64,000 nucleotides of DNA, from assembly GCF_004331175.1 (NCBI RefSeq), contig NZ_SJOD01000002.1, positions 524,675 through 588,674 on the forward strand, in the 5' to 3' direction. Under the pieces are notes generated by a model. It saw only the letters and a list, made by a program, of their open reading frames with translations. It was not told where the DNA came from and did not search any database. This document shows, piece by piece, positions 11,207-21,335 of this stretch. How positions within the stretch are numbered: position 1 is the first letter of the stretch; each line of letters begins with the position of its first letter. Made by a program: the position numbers and the translations under genes. The stretch is from Acinetobacter sp. ANC 4178 (GTDB lineage Bacteria; Pseudomonadota; Gammaproteobacteria; Pseudomonadales; Moraxellaceae).

Positions 11207-11247
11207 ATTTTGTGGAGCCGATTATAAAAAATCGACTCCTCTTAAGA

Positions 11248-11613
11248 TTACTTAAGAGTAACTGTAGCACCAGCTTCTTCAAGTTTCTTCTTAAGTTCTT
11301 CGCCTTCTTCTTTAGACACGCCTTCTTTAAGAACAGCAGGAGCGCCTTCAACCATATCTTTAGCTTCTTTAAGACCAAGGCCAGTAGCTTCACGAACTGC
11401 TTTAATTACAGCAACTTTGTTAGCACCGAAAGAAGTCAACTCTACGTTGAATTCAGTTTGTTCTTCAACAGCAGCAGCAGCAGGACCTGCAGCTACAGCT
11501 ACAGCAGCAGCAGACACGTTGAATTTTTCTTCGAAAGCAGAAATAAGTTCAACAAGTTCAAGAACAGTTTTTTCAGCAACTGCGTTTAAGATTTCTTCGT
11601 TTGTTAAAGCCAT
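11248..11613 (-). CDS. rplL: 50S ribosomal protein L7/L12
   Basis: A stalk protein of 121 residues that recruits and activates translational GTPases. The N-terminal dimerisation domain ([15 protein letters not shown]...) is followed by the Ala-rich hinge (about residues 38-52) and the C-terminal domain with [19 protein letters not shown] and the conserved [11 protein letters not shown]. It is present as multiple dimers on L10, encoded directly upstream (42-base gap). GGAG precedes the start. Confidence 0.97.
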   Translation of the reverse strand: MALTNEEILNAVAEKTVLELVELISAFEEKFNVSAAAVAVAAGPAAAAVEEQTEFNVELTSFGANKVAVIKAVREATGLGLKEAKDMVEGAPAVLKEGVSKEEGEELKKKLEEAGATVTLK

Positions 11614-11655
11614 GAGAATAACTCCAAATGGATATTGAATGGTGTGGAAATAGGA

Positions 11656-12162
11656 TTAAGCCGCTTCTGACTCGTTTTTCTCTTGAAGCGCTGTAAGTAA
11701 GCGACCCAATTTCGAAATAGGAGCTTGAAGAACAGACGCAAGCATAGTAAGCGCTTTTTCTTGGTTCGGAAGGTTTGCGATAACGCTAACTTCAGCACCT
11801 TGATAAACTTTGCCATCAAAGGCAGCAGCTTTAAGTTCAAATGCTTTATTAGTTTTTGCAAATTCTTCGAACAAGCGTGCAGCTGCACCCATGTCATCTT
11901 CAGAAGTTGAGAAACCGAGAATGGTTGGGCCAACAAGGTCGTCGTTCAAGATATCAAATTGAGTATCTTGAAGAGCGCGTTTAGCTAAAGTATTACGCAC
12001 GATACGTGTAGTAACACCCAACTTACGAGCTTCAACACGAAGTTGTGTTAATTGCTCTACGCTTGAACCTTGATAGTTAGCCACAACAACAGAAAACGCT
12101 TTAGCAGCAACTTCGCTTACTTCAGCAACAATCTGTTTTTTGTCTTCGATAAGAAGAGCCAT
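11656..12162 (-). CDS. rplJ: 50S ribosomal protein L10
   Basis: A 168-residue stalk base protein that binds 23S rRNA and anchors L7/L12 dimers. The start at 12162 (MALLIEDKKQIVAEV) is chosen because TAGGAGGT stands just upstream and the family starts here; an upstream in-frame ATG at 12204 lies in the leader. A conserved GSSVEQLTQLRVEARKLG segment and an Ala-rich C-terminal helix are visible. L10 with L7/L12 normally represses its own translation through the leader upstream. Confidence 0.96.
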   Translation of the reverse strand: MALLIEDKKQIVAEVSEVAAKAFSVVVANYQGSSVEQLTQLRVEARKLGVTTRIVRNTLAKRALQDTQFDILNDDLVGPTILGFSTSEDDMGAAARLFEEFAKTNKAFELKAAAFDGKVYQGAEVSVIANLPNQEKALTMLASVLQAPISKLGRLLTALQEKNESEAA

Positions 12163-12300
12163 TGTAAAACCTCCTAACGGTGATTTATGCACCCATACAG
12201 GCACACCCCAATTCGTAAGCCCTTTCAGACTTACACGCGGAGGAGGAAATAAATCACACCACCGCGTCTACTCAGACTGGACTATTAAGAGAAAAGCATA
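12163..12300 (-). promoter_or_regulatory. L10 leader (autoregulatory 5' region of rplJL)
   Basis: The stretch before rplJ contains GTAAG...CTTAC and other short complementary segments, with the block CTGAAAGGGCTTACGAATTG and a strong AGGAGG ribosome binding site next to the start. This resembles the proteobacterial L10 leader to which L10-(L7/L12) binds to repress translation. Boundaries are approximate; a covariance-model match would decide. Confidence 0.5.
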
Positions 12301-12369
12301 AAACTCCCCTCGCCTGAGGTCTTTGACGCTGATAAATATACATTTATCAATTCAAAGTTTGCCTAAGTT

Positions 12370-12430
12370 CACAAGAACACCAAAACTGGTTTTTCTTGTG
12401 TAATATTTGAAGCAATGCTTCAAATATTAC
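12370..12430 (-). promoter_or_regulatory. Two adjacent hairpins in the rplA-rplJ spacer
   Basis: A perfect 31-base inverted repeat, 12400-12430 (GTAATATTTGAAGCA/TGCTTCAAATATTAC), abuts a second stem, 12370-12400 (CACAAGAA/TTTCTTGTG with an inner pairing). Neither is followed by a clear U-tract. They lie about 30 bases after the rplA stop and are likely RNA-processing or leader structures. In E. coli the rplJ promoter lies in this interval; no convincing promoter was found here. Confidence 0.55.
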
Positions 12431-12462
12431 TCAGGGCTTTAAAATTCTGTCTAAGTAAAAAC

Positions 12463-13158
12463 TTAGTTAGAAACGTTGTTTACATCAACAACAAGACCAG
12501 GACCCATAGTAGAGCTCAAAGTGATCTTTTTGATGTATACGCCTTTAGAAGTTGCAGGCTTTAACTTTTTCAAGTCTGCAATCAAAGTTTCAACGTTTTG
12601 GCGGACAGCTTCAGCAGAGAAATCTACTTGACCGATCGCAGCATGGATAATACCCGCTTTGTCAACACGGTAGCGTGCTTGACCAGCTTTCGCATTTTTA
12701 ACTGCACCAGCAACGTCTGGAGTTACAGTACCCACTTTCGGGTTTGGCATCAAACCACGTGGACCAAGGATTGTACCTAACTTACCTACAACGCGCATTG
12801 CATCTGGAGCAGCAATTACTACGTCAAAGTCAAGGTTACCTTGTTGAATGCTTTCAGCCAAGTCATCAAAACCAACGATGTCAGCGCCTTCAGCTTTAGC
12901 AGCTTCAGCAGCAGCGCCTTGAGCAAACACAGCTACACGTACAGTTTTACCAGTACCTGCAGGAAGTGTAGTCGCACCACGAACAACTTGGTCAGATTTA
13001 CGAGGGTCAACACCTAGGTTTACCGCAACATCCAAAGATTCTTTGAATTTCGCAGCAGGAAGACCAGCAAGAACTGCTACAGCTTCTTCCAAAGTGTAAA
13101 CTTTGTTTGCTTCAATAGCAGCAGCAATGGCTTTTTGACGTTTAGTTAACTTTGCCAT
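12463..13158 (-). CDS. rplA: 50S ribosomal protein L1
   Basis: A 231-residue protein of the L1 stalk, which moves the deacylated tRNA out of the E site. It begins [19 protein letters not shown] and contains the signature [21 protein letters not shown] (about residues 127-147). It also typically acts as translational repressor of rplKA by binding the rplK leader. It starts three bases after the rplK stop, consistent with translational coupling. Confidence 0.97.
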   Translation of the reverse strand: MAKLTKRQKAIAAAIEANKVYTLEEAVAVLAGLPAAKFKESLDVAVNLGVDPRKSDQVVRGATTLPAGTGKTVRVAVFAQGAAAEAAKAEGADIVGFDDLAESIQQGNLDFDVVIAAPDAMRVVGKLGTILGPRGLMPNPKVGTVTPDVAGAVKNAKAGQARYRVDKAGIIHAAIGQVDFSAEAVRQNVETLIADLKKLKPATSKGVYIKKITLSSTMGPGLVVDVNNVSN

Positions 13159-13161
13159 GTC

Positions 13162-13590
13162 TTATAGCTCCACTTCCAAGCCCATAGAACGTGCAGAACC
13201 AGCAATGGTACGAACACGTGCGTCTAAATCAGCACCAGTTAAATCTGGTTCTTTAGTAGTCGCAATTTCTTCTAATTGAGCACGAGTCAACTTACCAACT
13301 TTAGTTTTGTTAGGTACAGATGAACCCTTTTGAATACCAGCAGCTTTCTTAAGAAGAATAGATGCAGGTGGAGTTTTCATGATGAATGTGAACGACTTGT
13401 CGTTGTACACAGTGATCACGACTGGAATTGGTAAACCAACTTCAAGTTTTTGTGTCGCAGCATTGAATTCTTTACAGAATGCCATGATGTTAACACCACG
13501 TTGACCCAATGCAGGACCAATCGGTGGAGATGGATTCGCTTTACCAGCTGGAACTTGCAGCTTGATATAGCCGTCAATCTTCTTAGCCAT
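13162..13590 (-). CDS. rplK: 50S ribosomal protein L11
   Basis: A 142-residue protein that binds the GTPase-associated region of 23S rRNA and is needed for RelA activation. The N-terminal domain [43 protein letters not shown] has the Pro-rich hinge that forms the thiopeptide site. The C-terminal domain ends [15 protein letters not shown]. An AGAGGT ribosome binding site lies upstream. It leads the rplKA pair after nusG. Confidence 0.97.
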   Translation of the reverse strand: MAKKIDGYIKLQVPAGKANPSPPIGPALGQRGVNIMAFCKEFNAATQKLEVGLPIPVVITVYNDKSFTFIMKTPPASILLKKAAGIQKGSSVPNKTKVGKLTRAQLEEIATTKEPDLTGADLDARVRTIAGSARSMGLEVEL

Positions 13591-13706
13591 TTCAAATTAC
13601 CTCTGGGTACAAACGCCTTTGACAGCTCCCCAATATTTCATGCAGTGATAACCACTACAACAACAATGCCCGATTAAATAAATCGGGCGTTTTTAACCAA
13701 TCCAGA

Positions 13707-14240
13707 TTAAATTGTTTTTTCGACTTGGCGAAATTCCAATTCAACTTGCGTTGGTCGATTAAATACATTAATCGTCAACGTTAAACGTGACTTCTCGTAT
13801 AGAACTTCTTCCACCACGCCTTTAAAATCGGTGAATGGACCGTCAATTACGAGTAATTCTTCACCTGGCTCAAACATCGTCTTAGGACGAGGTGCTTCAC
13901 CAGTATTACGTACACGCGCAAGAATCGCGTCTGCTTCTTTTTGCGTAATTGGTGCAGGTTTTTCCGCCGTACCACCAATAAAACCTAAAACTTTAGGACA
14001 TTCTTTAACAATGTGCCAAGTCTCATCATTCATTTCCATTTCAACTAACACATAGCCAGGAAAGAATTTACGCTCAGACTTACGTTTCTTACCATCCTTC
14101 ATTTCTACCACTTCTTCGGTAGGAACAAGAACTTCACCAAAGCTATCGGCTACAGCGCTACGCTGGATTCGATCATTAAGTGAACGCATCACCTGTTTTT
14201 CATAGCCTGAGTAGGCATGAATAATGTACCAACGTTTCAT
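13707..14240 (-). CDS. nusG: Transcription termination/antitermination factor NusG
   Basis: A 177-residue elongation factor that binds RNA polymerase through its N-terminal domain ([21 protein letters not shown]) and Rho or S10 through the C-terminal KOW domain ([22 protein letters not shown], about residues 124-146). It starts seven bases after the secE stop, the usual secE-nusG pairing. A hairpin in the spacer to rplK (13668-13688) has no U-tract. Confidence 0.97.
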   Translation of the reverse strand: MKRWYIIHAYSGYEKQVMRSLNDRIQRSAVADSFGEVLVPTEEVVEMKDGKKRKSERKFFPGYVLVEMEMNDETWHIVKECPKVLGFIGGTAEKPAPITQKEADAILARVRNTGEAPRPKTMFEPGEELLVIDGPFTDFKGVVEEVLYEKSRLTLTINVFNRPTQVELEFRQVEKTI

Positions 14241-14247
14241 AGCTCTC

Positions 14248-14688
14248 TTACCCGATAATAAACTTCATAAACCAGCCCAAAATATAGTCAAAACACCACA
14301 ATAAAATGGATGCTACAACGACTACAGCAAGAACCTGCCACGATGTGGTCACCGTCTCTTGCTTGGTTGGCCATGTGACACGACGCAATTCAATGCGCGC
14401 ATCTTTTAGCAAACGAACAAAGCCTTTGCCTTGATGGGTGGCGTATAATAAACCTAAAGCCACAATGATACAAGACAAAATTACACCAACACGCACCCAA
14501 ATATTATTTGCTGGTGCCCAATATGCTGGCAAATGCTGATTCACCATGGTTGCACCAATAATTAAAATTAATGCAATAATCCATAGCACAACATCTAATG
14601 GTGAGCCAGAACTAACAACTTCAGCAGAATTATTTCTTTGAGGGATTGGCGCGTCGCTTAATGCGTCACGCGATTTATCATTCGACAT
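14248..14688 (-). CDS. secE: Preprotein translocase subunit SecE
   Basis: A 146-residue inner-membrane subunit of the SecYEG channel. There are three hydrophobic segments (about residues 30-48, 58-78 and 115-140), the three-helix form found in enteric-type gammaproteobacteria. The conserved amphipathic stretch [18 protein letters not shown] precedes the essential last helix. It lies between tRNA-Trp and nusG, the standard order. Confidence 0.95.
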   Translation of the reverse strand: MSNDKSRDALSDAPIPQRNNSAEVVSSGSPLDVVLWIIALILIIGATMVNQHLPAYWAPANNIWVRVGVILSCIIVALGLLYATHQGKGFVRLLKDARIELRRVTWPTKQETVTTSWQVLAVVVVASILLWCFDYILGWFMKFIIG

Positions 14689-14763
14689 TTTTTTACTCGT
14701 CGTAGAATTCGCGATTTATTATATGACTAGTTTAGCCAGCATCAAGCTCTTTTGCGAAAAAAG

Positions 14764-14839
14764 TGGCAGGCCAGGAGGGACTCGAACCCCCAACATTCGG
14801 TTTTGGAGACCGACGCTCTACCAATTGAACTACTAGCCT
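14764..14839 (-). tRNA. tRNA-Trp (CCA anticodon)
   Basis: A 76-base cloverleaf on the minus strand. The acceptor arms are AGGCTAG and CTGGCCT with discriminator G and encoded CCA. The D-arm contains AGTTCAATTGGTAGAG, the anticodon loop is CTCCAAA (anticodon CCA), and the T-arm contains GGGTTCGAGTCCC. It lies between tuf and secE, as in many gammaproteobacteria. Confidence 0.98.
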
Positions 14840-14846
14840 GCAGTGT

Positions 14847-14872
14847 AAGTCGAGAATCGAAATTCTCGACTT
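14847..14872 (-). promoter_or_regulatory. Hairpin between tuf and tRNA-Trp
   Basis: Eleven-base perfect arms AAGTCGAGAAT/ATTCTCGACTT with a TTCG loop on the minus strand, 16 bases after the tuf stop and seven bases before the tRNA. It has no long U-tract. It may act as a weak terminator or as a processing or stability element separating the str-cluster mRNA from the tRNA-secE transcript. Confidence 0.65.
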
Positions 14873-14888
14873 AAAACTTGTGTACCTA

Positions 14889-16079
14889 TTATGCAGTTAC
14901 TTTCGCAACAACACCAGCACCAACTGTACGACCACCTTCACGGATCGCAAAACGTAGACCTGGGTCCATTGCGATTGGGTGGATTAATTCTACTGACATT
15001 TCAACGTTGTCACCTGGCATTACCATTTCAACGCCGTCTTGTAATTGGATTGCGCCAGTTACGTCAGTCGTACGGAAATAGAATTGTGGACGGTAACCGT
15101 TAAGGAATGGAGTATGACGACCACCCTCTTCTTTAGAAAGTACGTATACTTCTGCGTCGAATTTAGTGTGCGGCTTGATTGTACCTGGTTTAGCAAGTAC
15201 TTGACCACGTTGTACGTCTTCACGCTTAGTACCACGAAGAAGAACACCACAGTTCTCGCCCGCACGACCTTCGTCAAGAAGTTTACGGAACATTTCAACG
15301 CCAGTAACTGTAGTTGTTTGAGTATCACGGATACCAACGATTTCAACTGATTCGCCTACTTTCACAATACCAGCTTCTACACGACCAGTTACTACTGTAC
15401 CACGGCCAGAAATAGAGAATACGTCTTCGATTGGCATTAAGAATGCTTTATCGATAGCACGTTCTGGTTCTGGAATGTAAGAGTCAAGCGCTTCAACAAG
15501 AGCAAGAACTGAAGACTCACCGTACTGACCAGCATCACCATTAAGCGCAGCAAGAGCAGAACCACGGATAACTGGAGTGTCATCACCTGGGAAGTCATAA
15601 GTAGAAAGAAGTTCACGAACTTCCATTTCTACTAATTCAAGTAATTCTTCGTCATCAACAAGGTCGCATTTGTTTAAGAATACGATGATGTAAGGTACAC
15701 CAACCTGACGTGAAAGAAGGATGTGTTCACGAGTTTGTGGCATTGGACCATCAGTCGCAGCACACACAAGGATCGCGCCGTCCATCTGAGCAGCACCAGT
15801 AATCATGTTTTTAACATAATCGGCGTGGCCCGGGCAGTCTACGTGCGCGTAGTGACGGATTGGAGAATCGTATTCTACGTGTGAAGTATTAATTGTAATA
15901 CCACGTGCTTTTTCTTCAGGAGCAGAGTCGATTTGTGAGTAATCTTTCGCTTCACCGCCGTAAGTTTTTGCACAAATAGTTGCAATCGCAGCAGTTAAAG
16001 TAGTTTTACCATGGTCAACGTGACCGATTGTGCCCACGTTCACGTGTGGCTTATTACGTTCAAACTTAGCCTTAGCCAT
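14889..16079 (-). CDS. tuf: Elongation factor Tu
   Basis: A 396-residue GTPase that delivers aminoacyl-tRNA to the ribosome. The GTP-binding motifs are intact: GHVDHGKTT (about residue 19), DCPGHADY (about 81) and NKCD (about 136). Domains 2 and 3 follow, ending in [11 protein letters not shown]. It is the last gene of rpsL-rpsG-fusA-tuf and is followed by tRNA-Trp, so it occupies both the tufA-like and tufB-like contexts. Whether a second tuf exists elsewhere cannot be seen. Confidence 0.97.
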   Translation of the reverse strand: MAKAKFERNKPHVNVGTIGHVDHGKTTLTAAIATICAKTYGGEAKDYSQIDSAPEEKARGITINTSHVEYDSPIRHYAHVDCPGHADYVKNMITGAAQMDGAILVCAATDGPMPQTREHILLSRQVGVPYIIVFLNKCDLVDDEELLELVEMEVRELLSTYDFPGDDTPVIRGSALAALNGDAGQYGESSVLALVEALDSYIPEPERAIDKAFLMPIEDVFSISGRGTVVTGRVEAGIVKVGESVEIVGIRDTQTTTVTGVEMFRKLLDEGRAGENCGVLLRGTKREDVQRGQVLAKPGTIKPHTKFDAEVYVLSKEEGGRHTPFLNGYRPQFYFRTTDVTGAIQLQDGVEMVMPGDNVEMSVELIHPIAMDPGLRFAIREGGRTVGAGVVAKVTA

Positions 16080-16173
16080 TTGATTTTCCTTTTTAAACTA
16101 CTCATGCAGGATCGCTGCATGAGCAACTGGTTATTAACTAAAAAATTAGTTTGGGCTTATAGTAATCGAAAGA

Positions 16174-18312
16174 TTACTCGTCGTCACCTTTTTTACCGCC
16201 AGACTGGAATTTAGAAATAATGCCTTCCGCCACGTTACGTGGAGTTTCAGCATATTTAGCAAATTCCATAGAATATGTCGCACGACCTTGAGACATAGAA
16301 CGCATTTGAGTCGCGTAACCAAACATCTCAGCAAGTGGTACTTCAGCTTTAATTGCTTTCGTTCCACCAGGAAGATCGTCCATACCTTGAACCATACCAC
16401 GACGACGGTTTAAGTCACCCATGATATCGCCCATGTAGTCTTCTGGAGTTTCTACTTCAACTTTCATGATTGGTTCAAGCAAGATAGGATCTGCTTTCAT
16501 GAAACCATCACGGAATGCGTAAGAACCCGCCATTTTGAACGATAATTCGTCAGAGTCGACATCGTGGTAAGAACCGTCGAATAATGTCGCTTTGATACCC
16601 ACAACAGGGTAACCAGCCAATACACCATTCTTCATACGTTCTTGAATACCTTTATCAACTGCACCGAAGAATTCTTTAGGTACAGTACCACCTACAACTT
16701 CTTCAGCGAATTGGTATTCTTTACCAGCTTCTTCAACATCCATAGGCTCTAAACGAACATATACATGACCGAATTTACCTTTACCACCAGTTTGACGAAC
16801 GAACTTACCTTCTTGCTCAACAGTCTTTTTGATTGTTTCGCGGTAAGCAACCATTGGTTTACCAATGTTCGCTTCAACACCGAATTCACGCTTCATACGG
16901 TCAACGATGATGTCAAGGTGAAGCTCACCCATACCAGCAATAATTGTTTGACCAGATTCTTCATCTGTACGAACGCGGAATGATGGATCTTCTTTTGCCA
17001 AACGACCTAAAGCAATTGACATTTTTTCTTGGTCAGCTTTAGTTTTTGGTTCAACAGCCAATGAAATTACTGGCTCTGGGAATTCCATACGCTCAAGTGT
17101 AATGATGTTTTTCTCATCACATAATGTATCACCCGTTGTAACGTCTTTAAGACCTACGCACGCTGCGATATCACCTGCACGGATTTCATCAAGATCTTGA
17201 CGTTCGTTCGCATGCATTTGCACGATACGACCAATACGCTCACGCTTAGACTTCACTGGGTTATAAACTGGGTCACCTTGTTTAAGAACACCAGAGTAAA
17301 CACGTACGAATGTTAAGTTACCTACGAATTTGTCGTTCATGATTTTGAACGCTAACGCAGAGAACGGTGCTTCGTCAGATGCTTCACGAGATGCTTTAGT
17401 TTCAGCTTTATCGTCAAGAACACCTTCAATCGCTTTAACTTCTGTAGGAGAAGGTAAGAATTGAATTACTGCATCCAACATACGTTGAACACCTTTGTTC
17501 TTGAATGCAGAACCACAAAGCATTACTTGAATTTCAGATGCTAGTGTACGAGCACGAAGACCAGCGATGATTTCTTCTTTAGAAAGATCACCTTCTTCTA
17601 GGTACTTGTCCATTAACTCTTCAGATGCTTCAGCCGCAGCTTCAACCATCTTAGTACGCCATTCGTTAGCAGTATCAACGAGGTCAGCTGGGATGTCGCC
17701 ATATTCGAACTTCATACCTTGAGACGCTTCGTCCCAGATAATCGCTTTCATTTCGATAAGGTCTACAACACCTGCAAACGTATCTTCTGCACCAATTGGC
17801 ACAACGATAGGTACAGGATTACCACCTAGACGAGTTTTAACTTGCTCAACAGCACGGAAGAAGTTTGCACCAGTACGGTCCATCTTGTTCACGAATGCTA
17901 AACGAGGCACTTTATATTTGTTTGCCTGACGCCATACAGTTTCAGACTGAGGTTGTACACCACCTACCGCACAGTAAACCATGCACGCACCGTCAAGAAC
18001 ACGCATAGAACGTTCAACTTCGATTGTGAAGTCTACGTGTCCCGGTGTATCGATTACGTTGATACGGTGTTGTGGGAATTGGCTACTCATACCTGACCAG
18101 AAACAAGTTGTCGCAGCAGAAGTAATGGTAATACCACGTTCTTGCTCTTGTTCCATCCAGTCCATTGTTGCTGCACCATCGTGTACTTCACCAATTTTGT
18201 GAGATACACCTGTGTAGAACAAAATACGTTCAGTCGTAGTTGTTTTACCTGCGTCAATGTGCGCAGAGATACCAATGTTACGGTAACGAGAAATTGGGGT
18301 TTGACGAGCCAT
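16174..18312 (-). CDS. fusA: Elongation factor G
   Basis: A translocation and ribosome-recycling GTPase of 712 residues. The start at 18312 ([20 protein letters not shown]) is the family's usual one; an in-frame ATG four codons upstream is also possible. The G-domain motifs [17 protein letters not shown] and NKMDR are present, followed by domains II-V with the conserved [15 protein letters not shown]. The C-terminus ends SGGKKGDDE. It lies between rpsG and tuf. Confidence 0.97.
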   Translation of the reverse strand: MARQTPISRYRNIGISAHIDAGKTTTTERILFYTGVSHKIGEVHDGAATMDWMEQEQERGITITSAATTCFWSGMSSQFPQHRINVIDTPGHVDFTIEVERSMRVLDGACMVYCAVGGVQPQSETVWRQANKYKVPRLAFVNKMDRTGANFFRAVEQVKTRLGGNPVPIVVPIGAEDTFAGVVDLIEMKAIIWDEASQGMKFEYGDIPADLVDTANEWRTKMVEAAAEASEELMDKYLEEGDLSKEEIIAGLRARTLASEIQVMLCGSAFKNKGVQRMLDAVIQFLPSPTEVKAIEGVLDDKAETKASREASDEAPFSALAFKIMNDKFVGNLTFVRVYSGVLKQGDPVYNPVKSKRERIGRIVQMHANERQDLDEIRAGDIAACVGLKDVTTGDTLCDEKNIITLERMEFPEPVISLAVEPKTKADQEKMSIALGRLAKEDPSFRVRTDEESGQTIIAGMGELHLDIIVDRMKREFGVEANIGKPMVAYRETIKKTVEQEGKFVRQTGGKGKFGHVYVRLEPMDVEEAGKEYQFAEEVVGGTVPKEFFGAVDKGIQERMKNGVLAGYPVVGIKATLFDGSYHDVDSDELSFKMAGSYAFRDGFMKADPILLEPIMKVEVETPEDYMGDIMGDLNRRRGMVQGMDDLPGGTKAIKAEVPLAEMFGYATQMRSMSQGRATYSMEFAKYAETPRNVAEGIISKFQSGGKKGDDE

Positions 18313-18441
18313 GATTTCTAGCATTCCTAAATTTTGTTGTTAAAACAGGACGCTTTAAGCTGCTTAGCAACTTAAAGCGATTTGATGACAATTATGTGAA
18401 ACATAATTGTCATTGTCCTGATTAAGGCCTGTTTTATCCGC

Positions 18442-18912
18442 TTAGAAACGGTAGTGAGAGAAGGCTTTGTTGGCTTCAGCCATACGGTGCACATCTTCAC
18501 GTTTTTTAACAGCTGCGCCTTTACCTTCAGCTGCATCAAGCAACTCACCAGCAAGACGTAAAGCCATAGTTTTTTCAGAACGCTTAGCAGCAGCATCTAC
18601 TAACCAACGCATAGCCAAGGCAGTACGACGGGATGGGCGCACTTCCATAGGTACTTGATAAGTAGCACCACCAACACGGCGTGCTTTTACTTCGACCATA
18701 GGACGAACTTTTTCAAGAGTAGTCTCGAAAAATTCAACTGGGTCTACTTTGTTTTTTTCTTGAACGCGGTCTAAAGCACCGTAAACGATACTTTCAGCAA
18801 TAGATTTTTTACCATCTTGCATTACGTGGTTCATGAATTTAGCGATTGTTTGGCTACTGAACTTAGGATCCGGAAGGATTTCACGAGCAGCAACTACGCG
18901 ACGTCTTGGCAT
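18442..18912 (-). CDS. rpsG: 30S ribosomal protein S7
   Basis: A 156-residue primary assembly protein of the 30S head that contacts the E-site tRNA and mRNA. It begins [20 protein letters not shown] and contains the signature [21 protein letters not shown]. It is the usual second gene of the str operon. S7 is the translational repressor of the operon in E. coli. The rpsL-rpsG gap here is 177 bases, longer than typical, with no ORF. Confidence 0.97.
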   Translation of the reverse strand: MPRRRVVAAREILPDPKFSSQTIAKFMNHVMQDGKKSIAESIVYGALDRVQEKNKVDPVEFFETTLEKVRPMVEVKARRVGGATYQVPMEVRPSRRTALAMRWLVDAAAKRSEKTMALRLAGELLDAAEGKGAAVKKREDVHRMAEANKAFSHYRF

Positions 18913-19089
18913 TTTAAACTACCTATAGATATGACACTTCAGGTTAATCCAGCAGTGGTACAAAGTGTCGTGTACCTTCGCTGGCCTTACTACACGTCGC
19001 TTGAATTTCACAAAATAAATGCAGAAATCAGACAAGCGAGACGATAAAGGATTGCAGTTCTAATGAACTAAGATTTTAATCTCGAAAGA

Positions 19090-19464
19090 TTATTTCTTAG
19101 GACGTTTAGTACCGTATTTAGAACGTGACTGGTTACGATCTTTCACACCAGCACAGTCTAAAGAACCACGAACGGTATGGTAACGTACACCTGGTAAGTC
19201 TTTAACACGACCACCACGGATAAGAACAACACTGTGCTCTTGTAAGTTATGACCTTCACCACCGATGTAGCTAGAAACTTCAAAACCTGAAGTTAAGCGA
19301 ACACGGCAAACTTTACGCATTGCTGAGTTAGGTTTTTTAGGTGTAGTCGTGTAAACACGTGTACAAACACCACGACGTTGTGGACAAGCCTTCAACGCAG
19401 GAACTTTAGATTTTTCAACTAAAGTCGTACGACCCTTGCGGATCAACTGATTTGTTGTTGCCAT
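19090..19464 (-). CDS. rpsL: 30S ribosomal protein S12
   Basis: A 124-residue decoding-centre protein. The loop [18 protein letters not shown] and the second loop [13 protein letters not shown] are intact. Lys43, Lys88 and Pro91, the common streptomycin-resistance positions, are wild type. GGGAGA stands about eight bases before the ATG. It is the first gene of the str cluster, driven by the promoter at 19523-19551. Confidence 0.97.
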   Translation of the reverse strand: MATTNQLIRKGRTTLVEKSKVPALKACPQRRGVCTRVYTTTPKKPNSAMRKVCRVRLTSGFEVSSYIGGEGHNLQEHSVVLIRGGRVKDLPGVRYHTVRGSLDCAGVKDRNQSRSKYGTKRPKK

Positions 19465-19484
19465 ATGGCAATTCTCCCGTTAAT

Positions 19485-19517
19485 AAAAAGCCCCAAAAAA
19501 TACTACTTTTTGAGGGC
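19485..19517 (-). promoter_or_regulatory. Terminator-like hairpin in the rpsL leader
   Basis: On the minus strand GCCCTCAAAAAG, a short loop, TTTTTTGGGGC, then TTTTT. It looks like a Rho-independent terminator. It starts almost exactly at the transcription start predicted from the promoter just upstream. It could end read-through from the EcsC-family gene, attenuate the str operon, or protect its 5' end. Confidence 0.6.
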
Positions 19518-19522
19518 ATGCA

Positions 19523-19551
19523 ATTGTAAGTCAAGATGCAAAAATGGTCAA
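19523..19551 (-). promoter_or_regulatory. Sigma-70 promoter of the str operon
   Basis: On the minus strand TTGACC (19546-19551), a 17-base spacer and TACAAT (19523-19528). This is a near-consensus promoter about 60 bases before rpsL. The predicted transcription start is near 19516. Confidence 0.75.
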
Positions 19552-19618
19552 CATTCGAGAACGCTCTATCCGCAAACCATCTTGCTTTTCTTGACGTTTT
19601 TTGAACAATTTTCGGGAT

Positions 19619-21064
19619 TTATTTTTCATTGGGCGGAATTGGCTTTTTTGTAACCCTTTTGGTAGGGACCTTCCGTGGACGCTTTGCAGCCACTGTTGGC
19701 TCTGCCAAAGGGTTTTCAATTTGTTCCGAAACACCATCTACAATAACCTCTATAACATCACTATTTAAGGTTAATGCTGGCTGTTGAAGCTTTACTTCTG
19801 CCTGTGGTTCGACCAAATGATCCGCCAGTTTTTCTAAGCCCTGCTCAATTTGCTGTTGTTGCTCAGCTTCATGGTTTGGTTTTGGTGTGGTTTTTTTTCT
19901 TACGCTAACTTTGGTAATATTTTTATTATTTTCCAGTGTGGCCTCAGCAACAGCATTGATGGCCTCTGCCTCAAGCAAACTGGGTTGAACCGTTTCGGTA
20001 AAGAGTTTTGGTGTGGCTTGAGACAATAAAGCCAATGATCGCTCATAAGCAGTAACCACCGAGAGTTCGAGGTCTTTATGTTGCTGGATATATTGGCGTG
20101 CTTGAGCAAAAACCACTTGTGCTTTTTGATTGACATCTTCAATAAGCTTCCAACTATATACCGCACTTAAAGTCGCACTGGCCACAGGCGTCAATTTATC
20201 GAGGAAACTATAGTTCGGGACTTTATTCATCCAAGACCATTTATAATCGCCCTGTTCATTGTGCAGCCATTTTTTCAGCATTTCAATGTCATTGCTGGAG
20301 CCCAATAAATATTGCAACTGCCCAACGTCGTGTGTTTGCAACATTTTAGACACGGTTTTAATTGCCATTAATAAAGCTTGCTTCTCGGCAATCAGTCCTA
20401 AATCAATCTGTTTGAAAATAAATTGGATTATCTCTTGTTCAGTATCCTTATTCAGCTCAAAGCCATAAGATCGCCCGACCTGATAAATGGTTCTCAATGA
20501 CAAAATTAAAGACAATGGAATATCTACACTGGAGCCGATGGTTCCCGTTGCCCCTGTAAGCAAGCCTTGTAAAGATGCAATCCATTTATTTTGCTCTGCT
20601 AAGGCTTGACTGATCCGTTTAGAACGATCGATATCTTGCGTTAAAGTTTCCAGATCACGTACACCAGCCTGATCTAAAACGTCATCGATAGAACTAATAT
20701 CTGAACTAAAAGCATTCAGTTTTTCAAAAAAATAGTCAGTAATTTTGTCGGTATATTGTGGTGCAACTAAATTTGCCACATTATTCACTTTGGAATAATG
20801 TCGCCCTAAAAGTTGTCGGGAAACTTGCGGAAAATGTTCTCGTAAAATTTGCTGTGCATCTTGATATTTTTTGGTCTCAAAAGCTGATTTAGAATGCGCT
20901 TTCCCTTCAATAAACGCTGAATTTCCCGCACCTTGCGGATAAGCTGCAACAGAGCCTGGTGCAACATGTTGCAAAACATCTATTCTAGTTTGGCTGAGCT
21001 TTTTAGCCACTCCAAAGGCATTTGAGAGGAATCCTGTTGATTGTTTATTATTAGCTTCTGTCAT
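19619..21064 (-). CDS. EcsC-family protein
   Basis: A 481-residue protein. Residues about 90-330 match the EcsC family pattern: a charged helical region followed by LLTGATGTIGSSVDIPLSLILSLRTIYQVGRSYG, the hydrophobic Gly/Ser-rich segment typical of that family. The last 130 residues are low-complexity, rich in Lys, Glu, Gln and Pro, and end with a basic tail (KRPRKVPTKRVTKKPIP). There is no signal peptide; membrane association is likely but unproven. The molecular function of EcsC proteins is not established. It is transcribed toward rpsL. Confidence 0.7.
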   Translation of the reverse strand: MTEANNKQSTGFLSNAFGVAKKLSQTRIDVLQHVAPGSVAAYPQGAGNSAFIEGKAHSKSAFETKKYQDAQQILREHFPQVSRQLLGRHYSKVNNVANLVAPQYTDKITDYFFEKLNAFSSDISSIDDVLDQAGVRDLETLTQDIDRSKRISQALAEQNKWIASLQGLLTGATGTIGSSVDIPLSLILSLRTIYQVGRSYGFELNKDTEQEIIQFIFKQIDLGLIAEKQALLMAIKTVSKMLQTHDVGQLQYLLGSSNDIEMLKKWLHNEQGDYKWSWMNKVPNYSFLDKLTPVASATLSAVYSWKLIEDVNQKAQVVFAQARQYIQQHKDLELSVVTAYERSLALLSQATPKLFTETVQPSLLEAEAINAVAEATLENNKNITKVSVRKKTTPKPNHEAEQQQQIEQGLEKLADHLVEPQAEVKLQQPALTLNSDVIEVIVDGVSEQIENPLAEPTVAAKRPRKVPTKRVTKKPIPPNEK

Positions 21065-21288
21065 TCTTGACCCTTCTTGTTCAATTCTTTCATTTCTCGC
21101 TAAATACTAGGTATAGTCTAAGTTTATCTCAACATCAAACTGTTTCTTTTAGTTAAGAACTTCGCCTAAATTCACTTTTTTCCTTTCTTCCAAATACGCA
21201 TCATATTTGCCATAAGAATTCAAAAATCTTTCTGCTATCATGATTGCAAATCAAACATATGAAGACTTGTAGCATAAAGGCTCTCCCC

Positions 21289-21304
21289 TGACTGCATACA
21301 GTCA
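21289..21304. promoter_or_regulatory. Inverted repeat upstream of fabB, candidate operator
   Basis: TGACTG CATA CAGTCA: two perfect six-base arms separated by four bases, 32 bases before the fabB start. The size suits a dimeric repressor site. The rest of the 21065-21335 gap shows no ORF. The regulator is unknown. Confidence 0.35.
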
Positions 21305-21335
21305 TGCAAAATATCACCATATAAGGGATCTTTAG

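Noticed and set aside
19090..19464. Possible streptomycin-resistance change in rpsL
   Set aside because: Lys43, Lys88 and Pro91 are unchanged.
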